A DNA stretch of 64,000 bases, from assembly GCA_905331475.1 (NCBI GenBank), contig CAJNYU010000025.1:268600-332599 (forward strand), in the 5' to 3' direction. Made by a program: the position numbers and the translations under genes. The notes beneath the pieces were generated by a model that did not search any database, was not told the DNA's origin, and worked only from the letters and a program-made list of their open reading frames with translations. Positions 1-13,439 of this stretch are shown piece after piece. Position 1 is the first letter of the stretch. The number at the start of each line of letters is the position of its first letter. Source of the DNA: Rotaria socialis (lineage: Eukaryota; Rotifera; Eurotatoria; Philodinida; Philodinidae).

Positions 1-413
1 ATTCAAATTAAATGCATTCTAAATTTATGTATACCTGGTAGAATACAACATCCAGATGCATCAATCTTTTTATCTACTTCTATCCCTTCAAATTGTCGAG
101 CAATATCATCATCAGTACCAATTGCTATAATATTTTCACTAGAAGAAATTACAATTTATATTAATATTTGACAATGAATTCTAATATGTTGTTGTTTTAA
201 ATACTACTATTACTCAAAATTAGTAAACCCGTCACATAATTTTATGAGTTGCTTTTTCTGTTCTCACTTTTCAATCATTAAACTCAAACCAACTGTATCC
301 GACTTAATTATGCCAATAGCTTGCATATCTTTACCACACAAGAATTTTTCATCATTATTACGTGTTACCGTCACAATTTGTCTAGCACCATAGATTAATG
401 TTCTTAACGTCAT
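1..413 (-). CDS. AMDHD1: Imidazolonepropionase, 5' end (partial, runs off window)
   Basis: Two exons of the N-terminus are visible: exon 1 at 413-268 (donor gtgag) and exon 2 at 138-35 (acceptor cttctag, donor gtatac), after which the gene leaves the window. Exon 1 gives GARQIVTVTRNNDEKFL; exon 2 gives AIGTDDDIARQF and then DASGCCILPG, the segment that precedes the metal-binding DxHTH motif in amidohydrolases. Spacing and wording match animal AMDHD1, which hydrolyses 4-imidazolone-5-propanoate to N-formimino-glutamate in cytosolic histidine degradation. I start at the ATG at 413 because this gives an N-terminus as short as the animal enzymes; an in-frame ATG at 455 would add 14 hydrophobic residues. 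The phases of both introns agree. The catalytic metal ligands lie outside the window, so activity cannot be judged. Confidence 0.85.
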
Positions 414-790
414 CTGCAACATCATTAGAACAGAGAGAAAAAAACAAATAGACAAATCAGCATTTTCTATATAAAATTTTCTTTGCTTCTGCTCTTGTTT
501 TAATTTTTTACTTCACACAGAAACATAGAAAAAGAAAACACATTTACTCGTATTGAAATAGAAAAAAAATACAAGTCATTAACTACATAAATTGTTTCTT
601 GTTTGTCTCATGTATTTTGAAAGAATACAACAAAGAGAAAGCTTCGAGCAGCAATGGAAAACAAAACAAAAAACAAACAATAAAACGATAATAGAACGAA
701 AAAAACATTGATAAGTTGTGTACATCGGTTAAGAATGTTTGCCGTTAGTATTCAAACAATCACCAAAATTAATTCAAATCAATTTTTGAT
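414..790. other. Spacer between two minus-strand genes
   Basis: About 380 bp between the FET gene stop and the AMDHD1 start. AT-rich. It must hold the FET 3'UTR and the AMDHD1 promoter; no clear TATA box or other element was recognised. Confidence 0.5.
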
Positions 791-2018
791 TTAATATGGA
801 TTAGACCGATTGTCTCTACTCGAACCATGGCTTGCGCCACGGCCACTACCACGATATTCACTTCCACGATCTCCACCTATGAACAAATACGAATAGATAC
901 GATCATTTTAAACGTCTAAGATGCTTACCCCGGCCACGGTAGCCACCGAAATCACCACCTGCTCCTCGTAAAATAAGAAATATTAAATTAAAATCATTTA
1001 TCATTTTATCCTTACCTCGACTACGAAATCCACCACGACTTCCTCGAGAACCACCTCGATTACCGAATGCTGAAGCACGTCGTGTGGCCAAAGAAATTTG
1101 AACAATGCTTGACAGAACTTCTTTTCCTATTTTAATCAAACGATAAATAAATAGGATTAATTCAAAAAAATTGAGCTATTCTTACCATGATACCAATTGA
1201 TAGCAGCTTGCGCTGCTTCTTCATCTTCATATGTAATTGTTGCTTCACCTTTACCATCGCCAGTTGCTTTGTCTTTGTAAATCCAAATCTTTGGTCCATT
1301 TGTCTTTTTATCATTCTATTGAAAAAAAGCAAAATCAAAATTTCTCAAAACAAAAACTTCAATATTCTACTTTAATTATGCCAATTTGACTGAATACATC
1401 TTTAAGTTGTGACACAGTCACGTTTTTTGGTAAATTCTGAATAAAAATTGTATCACGTTGTGTTTCCATACGATTATCATCACCACCAGTTGTACTACCA
1501 CTATTATCGTACTGATTAGTGCGACCACGATTATATCCACCACTGCCACCAGAGTTATCACTATTATTATTCTGATAATCATTTCGACCACGATTGTAAC
1601 TACTACTACTTCCACTACCATAACCTGCAGAGAATATAAAGTGTTTTTTGTCGCCATTTATCATCCTGTGTGAACTGTCAATTTTTGAAGTTCAAAAAAT
1701 GGCATTCAAGAAACAAAACAGTTTTACCTACCTCCACCTACTCCGCCACGAGAATTGTAATCGGAATCATTTCGTTTTTGTCCGCTAATAGTAATAATAA
1801 CATAGAAAAATAGAACCAAACAAAATCTTTTTTTGTCGAAAACAATCACCTATTTTGATCATCTGTATGTCGATCACCACCACCTCGTCCTGATTTATGA
1901 TCACTATTTGAATGGCCACTGCTGTATCTGCATAAGTATTAAAGAAATTTGCATTTTATTAATTAAGTAATTCTCACTGGTCGCCTGCACCACGAGAATC
2001 TCGACCATAGCCTGACAT
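791..2018 (-). CDS. FUS/TAF15-like: FET-family RNA-binding protein (FUS/EWSR1/TAF15-like), complete
   Basis: Eight exons join in frame to 262 aa: 2018-1978, 1927-1850, 1784-1732, 1624-1371, 1315-1186, 1126-1016, 964-929 and 876-791. Order: a short Gly/Ser/Tyr/Asn-rich N-terminus (about 1-115), one RRM (about 119-205) with RNP2 TIFIQNLP and the RNP1-position segment KGEATITY, then RGG/SRGG repeats, and a C-terminal tail ending SNPY before the stop. The RRM has the FET signature: the QIGIIK loop, a Lys-rich KKTNGPKIWIY segment and AINWYHGKE. The terminal PY after an Arg-rich stretch resembles the PY-NLS used by transportin. FET proteins bind RNA and act in transcription, splicing and condensates. 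Unusual points: no RanBP2-type zinc finger between RRM and RGG tail, and a low-complexity N-terminus much shorter than in vertebrates. Confidence 0.9.
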
Positions 2019-5000
2019 TTTATTAGAAAAAAGTAGCTTTATGGATCTAAAAATTGAAATATTGAAAAAAGTGAAGATTATTACTGAATGAACATGAAAC
2101 AAAAGAAATAATAATAATAAAAATAATATCCTAATGCAAGAACACACACACGCATGTATGTATAACCAGAGTATTGGTGATTGACCAATTACAAAATTGG
2201 ATTGAAAGTATTAAGTTTAAAATACAACATAATTATTAGAAACGAAATATTTATTTATTATATTCTATTGAAGAAAATCTGTGTTATAAACAATAAACAA
2301 TAAATATTCAATATTCGATAACTATCTCCATCTATCAAACAAGATATCAATGAAAAAACAAAAAAAATCAAAATTTTTCATGGCAATATTTATTAAATCA
2401 AATCGAACTGTTCACTCTTTTCAAGGATATAATCACTGTAATATGCGTGAAGTGAACATACTAGTGCACGAGTGATCATCATATATATATATATATATGC
2501 AATAGATGGGCACGATTTGGGTTTCCGATCACATAGTTCGATGCGAAAATTTGCGTTTGCATTGTCACTGTTAATAACTGAAAACGAAAATGTGAGCCAT
2601 ATCGTTTTAGAATCATCCGTATAATCTTGATTTTTGAAACGTAAATATTTCTGTGAAACATTTTGTTTAGACTAATGCTTAAAGGACGAAAACTAGTCGG
2701 TGATTTAAGAAGCATATATAACTTGGTATTGTTGCCGTGGCTTTCATGTCACTTGACATTTTCAGGGACAAGTATATAAGAGTATTAGAGTTTGGTCGTT
2801 ATTTATTCACTAGTACATGGCGACAGTAAACAAGTATTGGTTTTTATTTTTGATGACCAAAAGCTATCGGATTCATACAATGTATTACTTTTACATCGGT
2901 ATGATAGGTGTTATCGCTAATTTTAACTGATACTCAACTGGATTCATTAATCGATTTATAAATAATTTACATTGATATTATATGACAAACATTTTCACTG
3001 TTTGATGACACATTAGTATACAGAATCTGTAAAGCTTTATTTCTAGTAAAAAGTTATTTTTTAGGTGTCATGCAAATTGAGCTGAGACAAGCAGCACATT
3101 GCACAGAACGAATGAGAATGAAAGGAAAAATCAGCATCTATTTAGACACAAAAAACACGATACCATCATAATTTGTATTTGTTGGCCGTACGAAAGTACA
3201 GACTACTGATTATGTGTCCTCTTATATATTCTAAGTGTACTCATTCTCAATATACACTTTTATGTTTTATTAAAGCAGTGAAATAATTTAGAAGCAGTAT
3301 TACTAAGTAAGTGTTGAGTACCAAAACATTTTCTAGTCTTTATTCTTCTTTTTCTAAATTTTTGATAAGATTCAGTGCTTTCTGTCATCTTACTTATAGG
3401 ATGAGATAAAAATTTGAATCTTTTATACAATTTATTTTCCTTCATAAGATAAATTGCCATTCGATGGATAGTATCTGAAATTCGAAACAAAAATACAACT
3501 CTAATCATACAAAAGATACATTGTTAGTACTCAATTATAGAAAAGACTCTTTTCTCGAGGATGCATTACAACTTTTTATGGATGAAAAACAGTTAACTAG
3601 AATAATCAGTTTTTATCCTAATTGTAGTATCGAACAATTAGTTTATTTTTATTTTCCCGTTATGGAATCTTATTATTGTTTACTGCCTGAGTTTTTCTGT
3701 AAATTATACATTATAACATTTGTTCGTTGCATTTTCAATTCGTCATATTGTTTGTTTCTTTGAAAAAAAACAGTATTGAAACTGAAATTGAAAAATGAGA
3801 AAATCTTAGAATTCGCCAAAATTGAAGATAACCAATCAGCAATAACTATACTTTTATGTATTCTCAATTCAAAATGAATACTTTTTACGGTATCCATTGT
3901 AATTATCTTATGAATTTTCCGACATAATGTATAGTAAAAGAGAAAAAGGGTTTTTCTAACTACCGAAAGTGTACGCTAATTTTATTGGCATACAGAAGCA
4001 AAAGCTTAGTCGTAAGGATATAAACTTAAGAGTATATGCATATGGGGATATGTATGAGAATAAAGTTGTCAGCCTATATGTCACATGTTGCCAAAATCGT
4101 TGTATTCTGTTTCTATGCCGATATTCAGGATCCTTTTCTGTTTGTTGTTATTGAAAAAGCAATCTAGATAGGGGATAAGCTTTTAGTATGCAAGTCATCA
4201 ACTAGTTAGAGACAAAGAGAGAACTTATAGAGAATGAATGAATATAAAATTTGTGATCGCATCGATTCTTATAAATTTCATGACACGATTCTATCAGATC
4301 ATGTCGGATTCATCATTACAATTGTTTTTTTTACAGCTATTAGGCATTTTTCCAGTTTTCTGTACGTGAAATTGATGTTTACATTGTTGTTTGCTTCTTT
4401 ATGTGTTTTATTTTCTTTCGTTTTTGTTACACACAAAACTTCACATACGGAAAAAACGATGTCAAAAACGATTGTAAAGATTATTCTTCTTATGCATAAC
4501 ATATTATAGTTTTTTTTCTACTCTATCACCTCAGGTAATTTCGAAATCATTTTCTTCAATAATATCAATTGAAGCGCCATTTTTGGCTTTTTAAATAAAA
4601 ATATTTCAAGTTTGATCGAGAGAACTTCTAATATTCTACTCAATGTGGAAACAAAACATCATTTTTCAATATGAAAGACTCGAAAATATACACTCAACAT
4701 CTTTCTCTCTTGTATTCTTGTTTGTGTTACCAAGGCAAATTGGTTATTTTGTAGAAGTATGCAAGAAAAAAGACTTTTTCCTTAAATGACAGTTCATAAT
4801 TTTATCTGTTTTGTGCTGTGTAATCAATCTGTGGATAGGTAAAATGTTGAAGTTTGCCACGTGACATATTTTCCTTTGATCTGTATTGTATTGATTCTTT
4901 ATGAAAATATTGTGAATAGAGTCACATCTAGCAGACAATTGAATATAGTTCACACCAAGCTCATAAATTTGCCTTCATTCCTATTTCTAATTATGCCTAA

Positions 5001-5209
5001 TTTAAAAACGAGAAATCAGCAAACATCACGTAGAAAAATTTATAATTATTTTAATCTCATTTGTATCATAAAACCATTTAAAGTTTTGTAATCTTCGTAT
5101 CTGTCTTTTTTTTTGTAAATTCGTTTGCTTGAAGATCAATCATAAATTTTGGTGACTATCATTCGATCTAACAATAAAGAGCAAAGATTAATAATGACAC
5201 AAGGCTCTA
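2019..5209. other. Gene-poor AT-rich spacer
   Basis: About 3.2 kb with only short unsupported ORFs. An (AT)n microsatellite lies at about 2480-2498, and a TATA-like tract (agtatataagag) at about 2770. I see no RNA gene, TIR pair or recognisable coding segment. Confidence 0.45.
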
Positions 5210-7175
5210 ATGATTAGTGTTAAAAGGTAAGGTACTCGTTTGAATATGTATAGAAAGAATATTAACAAATACAATTTACTTATAGTATAGGAATCATAAA
5301 TGCAAAATTTGCTTGATCGGTGATTCACAAGTCGGTAAAACGGGTCTCTGTATACGATTGAAAGTCTGTTTTTTTCTATAGTTTTTAATGAAAATTATTA
5401 TGTTTCTCGTTAAGGATGATACTTTCTCCGAGAATTTTTCACCAACGATAGGCGTCGATTTTTTAAGTTTTTCGCTCTTCGTGAATACTAATTATAATTT
5501 ATCATTCATTTTTAGGCAACATCTACGATTGAAAACGATGGAGAAAGAAATAGCTTGCAACTTCTAACTAACTATTGCGTTGCAATGAACAACAGTATTT
5601 TTATTAACATATTTTAGTGGGATACAGCTGGCCAAGAACGATTTCGGACGATTACCAGCAATTTTGATCTTATAACTGGTGGCGCATAGTAAACGTGGCA
5701 AAGCCTGCCGTTTTTTGGGTGTGAAAGTGACTCTTTTATGACACCCACACCCACACCCTCAAGAGCACAAAATTCTCGATCACTTGGTTCGGCATGCTTT
5801 ACTTTTAGTATTGACCCTATTGAGCAAAGGCTTTCACAATTCCATAGATTATTGCGAAAAATCGAAGGTCGTCGTTGAGCTATTGAGCATGTGTTCATAC
5901 GCTAAATTTTATATAGACACAAAATAAAGAATTGAAAAACAAAGACGATAGTTTTGAAGAGTAGAATGTTCGCTATCGAAAGAGCTTACAACAGAATCCC
6001 CAGTGTGTCCTTAAAAAGCGACATATTTTGTTCCATTGGTTATGCGTCACTCGTCAGCTATGTGATAAGACTTCGTGGGCTCACTGCATTATTTTGAAAA
6101 TATGCTAAATATGGAATCATCCGACGAAAAAATCATAATGACAATCAAGAAATCTCTAGATCATCGAAAGACAGAACAGACACCTATATTGTGTCAACGT
6201 GTGAACCTTTATATGTTCCTGAATGGGGTATCATTAGTTTTTTCCTATGTAGTAAATTGTATGTGAAACTAGTTTCACGAATATTTGCCTTCATTCTTCG
6301 TCTCTTGTTGCTATTCTACTTCAACTAATTCATTTCAACAGCTCTATAAAATTTGATAGTAACTACTTCCAGTAATTTTCAGTTAATGGCAGTTTTCATC
6401 AGAGCTATAAAACCAAAAGATGTGTGCCATATCTCACATAATACAACAGCATTTATCTAATATAATAGACTAGATTATATATATAAAACTACACAAAAAT
6501 GCTAAGTATAACATGACTAGAGGTCGTGTCTGTTAGACTTTTCGCTAATATATAAAAATAAATATCTTTCTATATCGAATAGGTCTCTTCAGATATATTT
6601 GGCAGAATGGAGCATACGATCATAAGAATACACAAAGAGACTCTACTTTATTTAATAATACAGAGGTCGATCTCCTATGTTTAATCAGGGCTGAAGAGAG
6701 TTCTAGTTTTTCCTTGAAATATTCTTCCGTCATACTTTTAGGTTCTTACTATCGAGGTGCACATGGTATTATCGTCGTCTTTGATGTTACTAATGCAGTA
6801 TGTTATTGAGAGTTGTCTTTGTCTCTATTGAAAAGAAATTATTTTATTTAGGAATCATTCGATCATCTTCATACATGATTCAACGAAATCAATCAACATG
6901 CAGGTAACGATGTAAAGAAGCTGTTAGTTGGTAATAAATGTGATTTGACAAGTACGAAAGTAATTGACAATGATAAAGCTAAAGTATGTAGAACAGAGGT
7001 TGAGCTAGTCGATTGTAATAGAAACATAGAAGTTTCATTCCTATGTTATTTTATTGTAGAACTTAGCTGACTCGCTAAACATTCAATATATCGAAACATC
7101 AGCAAAATATTCGATTAATGTCGAACAAATATTCAAGACGATAGTCACTGAGATAAAAATCAAATCCAATATCAG
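5210..7175 (+). pseudogene. Rab1/Rab8-like small GTPase, decayed copy
   Basis: Exon-like blocks in order: 5210-5226 (MISVKR), 5291-5363 with the G1/P-loop LIGDSQVGKT, 5415-5466 with the switch I segment TIGVDF, 5516-5563, 5618-5659 with the G3 motif WDTAGQERFRTIT, 6742-6797 (YYRGAHGIIVVFDVTNA), 6852-6983 with the G4 motif GNKCD, and 7060 onward with the G5 motif ETSAK. The best family match is Rab1-like. Lesions: an in-frame TGA at the position of the usual Trp (HLHT*FNEI); no GT donor after the fourth block; a frame mismatch across the intron at 5467; and a gap of about 1.08 kb between TIT and YYRG that lacks a GT donor (a GC donor is conceivable) and contains a telomere-repeat hairpin. A Cys-rich CCC near 7290 could be the remains of a prenylation tail without a stop. 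Regulated membrane traffic would be the family role; this copy is unlikely to work. Confidence 0.75.
5717..5759. repeat. Telomere-repeat fold-back F1
   Basis: Left arm gggtgtg, spacer of about 18 bp, right arm of three cacccacaccc-type units. It lies inside the 1.08-kb gap of the Rab pseudogene. The C-rich arm is longer than the G-rich arm. Confidence 0.6.
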
Positions 7176-10100
7176 TAGAACTAATAAAGGTCAACATATA
7201 TTGTCAGTTCTCATGATGAAAATTCCAATACTTCGAGTAGATTCTGTTGAGAAATTGCTCGCTGACAGTTTAATTTCATCAAAATTGTATTGTTGTTGTA
7301 CTATTTTACTATTTGTTTTCATTCATAGTATAAATCATTTCTTCGTCGAAAATGAAATTTATACACACATAAACATTACGCTTCCAACGAACGACTCTCC
7401 AAAATGCAGATGATCTCATTTGCTTTGATAATGGAATGCGTTGGTGTATTTTCGTTACGAAAGTAATTATAGGTCAATTGGACAAGTGTGGCTGTAAAGC
7501 AATCACGTAAATATAGCGAGCTATCGATATGAATTTAGTCCTACTGACTCAAATGTAGATCTGAATATTAATTTTTATTTCGATTCAGTCTTGATAGTCA
7601 CTTTTATTCACAAAAGGTCTCAAAATATTTCTCCTTGAAATTTATGTCAAGTTGTGATTAAAAGCAAAATTTAATTTTCTGCTGTGCGAAATGTTTACTT
7701 TGCATCTTATACTGTTCATAATTGAGAATTACACCAGACGCTTAGGATAACGAAAAAATAAATGTTATATTCAATGGCATCTTTCATCGCCGTGCGTCAT
7801 AGAGTCAACTACAAAACAATTCACATAAATATTACTCATAAACTAATGGAAATAAAATTAAACATAATGTAGCAAGATGCAGAAAATGATTAAAAATCAT
7901 CTTTTAATCAGGCATACAATTATCATAAAATTAATTTTCAACGGTGAGCACTAGCTCTTCAGCCTAGTGAAAATATATTGTAGAATTACATTGATGATGA
8001 ACTTGCATTGTACTTTTTCTTTGAACATGAGGTGAACTCAAAGGGAAAATTATAATTGCGAATATCTGAGAATAATTCGAACTATATGGTGTTTGAAAGA
8101 TCTCAATATCACATTAAATTCAGTACCATCTTAGCTAATAACGATATCTTACGGAATAGTAGAATATTTCAAGGTTTTGCCTAATGTAACTCAGGTTGAG
8201 CTTTCTGAAACTACCTTTTTCCTTACAATTTTCGCTTAATCTTACAACATTAGCGGTGGGCTCTTGTTGGATCTTAGTAGCTGACTGTTTAATCTCAGAA
8301 AATCTATAAATAGTTGTGAATCCCTTTATTTCTTTATATCACTGTATGTTTGTCTGATAGAAATTTTCAAGGCCATGTCTTATCTCATATGATGTTGAGC
8401 TCATTTATCTTACAACTGATTTTACAGTTATAATGGTGTAGTAGAATAAGGTTGGCGATAAATGTTGAAGTGCGCTAGCAGAAAAGGTAAAAGCATTCCT
8501 AAGTGTTGAGATCTAGTTTTGTATAACATGTAACTATTGTCGATAGCTAATGTCAGCCATCGTTACATCTAATTGAACATTGCCTGTATATACTCTTAGT
8601 CTTACTGGCACTTCTTTCTTCACACATTGATCGTTGAATTGTAAATGAATTACTGTTTATAATCGACATGATTCTTGTTATATTTAGTAAAAGGCATTTA
8701 TCAATACCGATCTACATCCGACTAAATGATTTTGATTAGTAAAATTCTGATGATCCATCTTCAATGAACAATCTTACAGTTCTATTGGAGCATAATCATA
8801 AATGCAAGTCTGCTCAAATATCTTCATATTTAAATAATTCTAATAGACTATCAATAAATAGATCAATTTTCGTAATTCATTACAAGATTTAATTAGAAGT
8901 CAAATCGTAGAACTTCCGTACGTGAGTTAAATCTCTTTGCTTGACCTTAAGATGATTATGAGTGAGTGTGAGATGATGCAAGTTTCGGGAAGTCATCACG
9001 TCTACTTACGATATCATTTTTCTTGAATATATATCATATTGGTTGCTGAACAACCGTCCAAAACTAGGTGATATGATCAAAATATATAAGTAGGATTCAT
9101 AAATACAACAGACTTAGAAGAATAGATGATAATCCAATAAATAATTTATTATATAGTTACAATTAAACATAATTAATCTTTATGAAAACCCAAGTATTTT
9201 TAAGCTTCTACTGAATATGCCCGTTGTGGCCAGGAAACAATAGGAATAAAGCAACAATACATAAATAACTGTTACATATAAATATATAGATCCAATTAAA
9301 GTATTAAGTAAGAAAATGCGATTGAATAAATAAATAGAAAGAATGCATACAAAGAATTAATTTTGATCGATACAATTAGATGTAATGGTTTAGTGTATTT
9401 TGTTTTAGTGTTATATCATGATGATAATGATGAACACATTAACCAAAAGCTCGAAAGAAAAACCTACTAAGTTTCGATGACGTTCTACTTTGCTATGTGG
9501 TAGTTAGAAACTTTGTTGTTTTTCAACTGGTATTCATTTACCTGATTCAAAATATGATTCCTATTGAAAATGAGATATATTTAGGATCTGTGAAGATTAT
9601 AGTACAGTGTTAAAGATATGCTTTTGCACATATTTCTAATTTTTCCCCGCAAAATACAGAAAGAATGATAGAGATATAGAATCTTTTCAAAGAATTTAGA
9701 TAGTAAATGGGTTATAGGCCGAATCACCGAGTTTAAGTCATCGACATTGGAAGAACAAGCGTCAAATCTTGCGGATGAAGATGAATAATCGCCCTAAGCT
9801 AGTACTGATGTAACGAGTGTATTATTATTGTTCACTTTTTCTTTACTTTTGACGGCTTTGTAATATATAGACTGACCATGAAACTATTCTTTGTCATCTA
9901 AAGTTTTCTGAAATAATATGAACCTGTTTAGTGTTCATTTTTGTGTTTCGAACTTTTCTACTTGTATTGAAATTAGAACAAAAGTAAAACAAATAGTAAA
10001 TGTTAACCTTTTTTGATCGAAAGTAGAAGCGATATCTAGAGATTATAAGAACCAGTTAAAAGTATCCAGAAAAAAAGAACCAGACTAGACTCAATAATCT

Positions 10101-10424
10101 TGATTCAAGTATCAACAGCAAGACTATTGTCTGATGTTGAAAAAAAACTAAGAACATGAAAAAATATGTCTTAAGAATTTGATTAGAGTATAATCATAAA
10201 GTGTGTAGATCTCGATGCATATCCTCAAATTTGCAAGCAAATATTACTATATGTGAAGCAATCGGCATCTTGCGTCATCTTACATACTCTGAATAGAAAA
10301 GGAAAAAACCACATTGACGAATAGTATGCGATCCCTTATATACTATTTCTTCGATAATATTGCATTGTAATTTAACATTTCACCTACTTCCTTCGTTTGT
10401 TACATACATATTTATTTGGCAAAT
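7176..10424. other. Gene-poor AT-rich spacer
   Basis: About 3.2 kb between the Rab pseudogene and SGT1. The Rab reading frame stays open to 7410, but the residues past the CCC motif do not look like Rab. No further gene, RNA or transposon end was recognised by eye. Confidence 0.45.
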
Positions 10425-12154
10425 ATGTCGAAACAAGCATTTGAAGAAGCAAACGAAGTCTTTGTTGATGATAGATATGAAGAAGCATATGAAGTTTGTG
10501 ATTGACGAACATTTCCTTTTATATTATAATTTTATTTAAAATCTTCTTTCAGCTTTACACCAAAGCTCTTACAAATGATGATAAAACCGATAGCCATTTT
10601 ACTTCTAAGGTTTTATCAGCACGTGCTCAATGTGCATTGAAATTAAAAACATTTTCTGGTAATTAGATATTTTTCTTATATTTAAAACAACTCATTATAT
10701 TCTTATTAGATGCTTTAAATGATAGCAACAATGCTATCCAATTAGATGAGAACAATATCAAAGCATATCTTCGTAAAGGTATAGCATTATATCATCAAAA
10801 TTTAAAAGAAGAAGCACTGAAAACATTCATTCGTGGTCTTGAAATTGATTGTAAGTCTAATACATTCTATTAAATTTTAGTTCATTTATCTTTGCTCTTA
10901 TGTTAGCTGCTAATGATCAATTGAAAGTATGGAAAGAAAAGTGTGAAAAAGAATTTGAAGGTAAAAATATCTCTTCACTTAAAAATTCTAGGTTTATTTT
11001 GATTTAGAAAAAAAACAATCCATTGCAGCTACTGTTGACAAGGAAAAGCCCTCAGCTATAGTTAATACTGAGAAAGAAAAACTCGCAGCTGCTGCTGTTC
11101 CGGCTACACCAATTCCAGCTAAAATTAAGTAAATTTAAAGTTTCTGTTCTCTATTGTTTTTTTCTTTACTAATAATTGTAAATTTCAACATATAGACATT
11201 CATTCTATCAAAACGAAAGTGCTGTTACTATACAAATACCAATTAAGGGTCTGAAAAAAGAACAAGTTCAAGTTCAAACTACTGATACAACTGTATGTGT
11301 TTTTGTTATTTGATAATAAGTCTAATATCCATTAATCATTGAAGTTGAATGTTGGAACAAAAATACCTGCAACAGGCACTGATTATTCACTAGAACTTGA
11401 TCTTGCTTTTTCTATTGATTCATCACGTACGAACTATAATGTAACTGGTTCAAATGTAAGATTATTATTTCTATAACATTTCAATTATGTAAAATTCATA
11501 GCTTTTATACGTAATATTTAGATTGAAATTAAGTTGTACAAACGACAGGCTATTCAATGGACTTCATTAGATGCAAAATCATCAGCTGGGAAAACGCAAC
11601 CGCCAAGTAAAATGCTTTCTTAGAAAAGTTTTAGTTTTATGCTTGCATCATACCTGTTCATTTTTTGTTTTTAGTTCCAATGTGTCAGGCGGTTACAGCT
11701 AAAGCTCCAACTTATCCATCATCAAGCCAGCGAGCTAAAAATTGGGACCAGATTGAAGCACAAATTAAGAAAGATGAAAAGGATAATAAAGAAGATATGG
11801 GCGATGCGAATACGTACGATTTCTTTTTCTTGCTGTTGTATGCTAGCTGTTTATTTATTCTTTTAGCATATTTCAACAGCTTTATCGAGATAGCGACGAG
11901 AATACTCGTCGAGCTATGAATAAATCAATGGTATGAACGAATATCATAGTGTTTATTAATTCAATATTTAAAAAAAAGTGTTTTTTAGGCTGAATCTGGT
12001 GGTACGTGTTTAAATATGAATTGGGAAGAAGTAAAAAAAGGAAAAATTTCCTGCGAACCACCCGATGTAAGTTGATATTAATTTAAATTAGTTTCATAAA
12101 TGAAACATCTTGGTTGTCCTTAAGGGTATGGAATGGAAAAAATATGATTCGTAA
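10425..12154 (+). CDS. SUGT1: SGT1 homologue (TPR-CS-SGS HSP90 co-chaperone), complete
   Basis: Twelve exons join without a break to 364 aa: 10425-10493, 10553-10658, 10710-10850, 10907-10960, 11008-11128, 11196-11292, 11345-11455, 11522-11606, 11675-11813, 11867-11930, 11989-12066 and 12125-12154. Domains: an N-terminal TPR region (about 1-123, with NAIQLDENNIKAYLRKGIAL); an Ala/Lys/Glu linker; a CS domain (about 165-262, starting HSFYQNESAVTIQIPIKGL); and the SGS domain (about 280-364) with NWDQIEAQIKKDEK, the DENTRRAMNKSM box and a terminal GMEWKKYDS. SGT1 links HSP90 to client proteins and SCF ubiquitin ligases and acts in kinetochore assembly and innate-immune receptor folding; it is cytosolic and nuclear. 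The start is fixed by MSKQAFEEAN, which opens the first TPR helix. All introns are GT-AG and 46-73 bp long. No sign of damage. Confidence 0.95.
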
Positions 12155-13245
12155 AAAAAAGCGATAGTGATTGTACAACGACATAAAGAAACCATCGATA
12201 TTATACTGTTCGTCTATAAACATTATGCACTTTCATTTTTCTTTTTTATTCTGTATCTTTTGTTGAAAACGTTATTGTGTGATATGGAGAAAAAAAAGCT
12301 TAGTTTTTTATAAATAGTTTAAACTTATACTAACTAGCTTTTCATGATATTGTTACTATTTGATTAAAAATTTTATTATGCAAAAACAGATCAATCAATA
12401 AACCAGAGCTTTTATATTAGAATTTTGCTAAGTTATTCTACTTCTCTTCTTGTTCACAATTGACATGCTTTTCTTGTCTTTTGAATAGAAAATGTTTTGA
12501 TTGAGATATATACTTCTTAGACGTTTCCTTAAATCAATTTAAATATTCATCACATACACTTTTGAAATCCAATTAAAAAACCAGTCAAATAATCTGCTTT
12601 TGATTTCAATGTACTTATAGCTTAATAAAGATAACTATATCTGTTGTACTTCAACTATGTTAAAAAACATGATGAATTCTCAAACAGAATCGTATTGCTA
12701 GAAATGCGTGTATTCTGATATATAATCCACCATACAAAACATGATTCAACATCTTTCAGGATTGTACATTCATTCTGAACACTTTCTAATTGCAATTATA
12801 TTTCAATCAATATGAAAAGAATTAGGCCTCATGCTGCTAGTCTTTTATGCAGCTTTTTTTCTGTGATACCCAAAAAAAGAAATAAAACACAAATGTATAC
12901 CATAGCATATTTCATTCACAAAATATGAACTCCCATTGTTGTGCTGCACATGTGTCCAAGAGTGGAAATATCTTTTTTTTTGTAACCGAAAATAATCAGT
13001 TCTGAAGTGCTTACAAAGCTTTGTTCCTCTCAGACTATGTGGCATTTAAACACACTAACCGATAACTCTATAATTGATGTAGCAGAATCCATTTCTCTAA
13101 CAACAACAAAGGATCTGTGAATTATTGTACAATATGAAGTTAGCTCTGTTATTATTGATAAATTATTATTTATTCTACTGGAGATGTCATAGTGACCGAA
13201 TTATTCATCTATGTACGTATGCAAAGAAAGACAAAAAAAAACATT
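12155..13245. other. Spacer between SGT1 and tRNA-Leu
   Basis: About 1.1 kb of AT-rich sequence holding the SGT1 3' UTR. No gene was recognised; the ORF at 12845-13045 lacks any family likeness. Confidence 0.4.
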
Positions 13246-13328
13246 TGCCAGGGATGGGGATCGAACCCATGCTCACTATTGTGAATTGGATCTTAAGTCC
13301 AACGCCTTAACCACTCGGCCACCCTGGC
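13246..13328 (-). tRNA. tRNA-Leu-TAA: tRNA-Leu (anticodon UAA)
   Basis: On the minus strand the acceptor stem GCCAGGG pairs fully with CCCTGGC and is followed by discriminator A. The D arm is GCCGAGTGGTTAAGGC, the anticodon stem TTGGA/TCCAA encloses the loop CTTAAGA (anticodon TAA), a class II variable arm (TTCAC..GTGA) follows, and the T arm is ATGGG TTCGATC CCCAT. A box (TGGCCGAGTGG) and B box (GGTTCGATCCC) are intact. A run of nine T on the transcribed strand just downstream (13232-13240) is a pol III terminator. No intron. It reads UUA codons. Confidence 0.95.
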
Positions 13329-13439
13329 ACAGAATGAATTGACTATCTTATGCTGCAGAATCCTATTGATGACTGGGAAAATGACACTTCATCTCACCGC
13401 TTTTTTACGATCTCCCTGTAAATTAGTGTGCTTATGATA

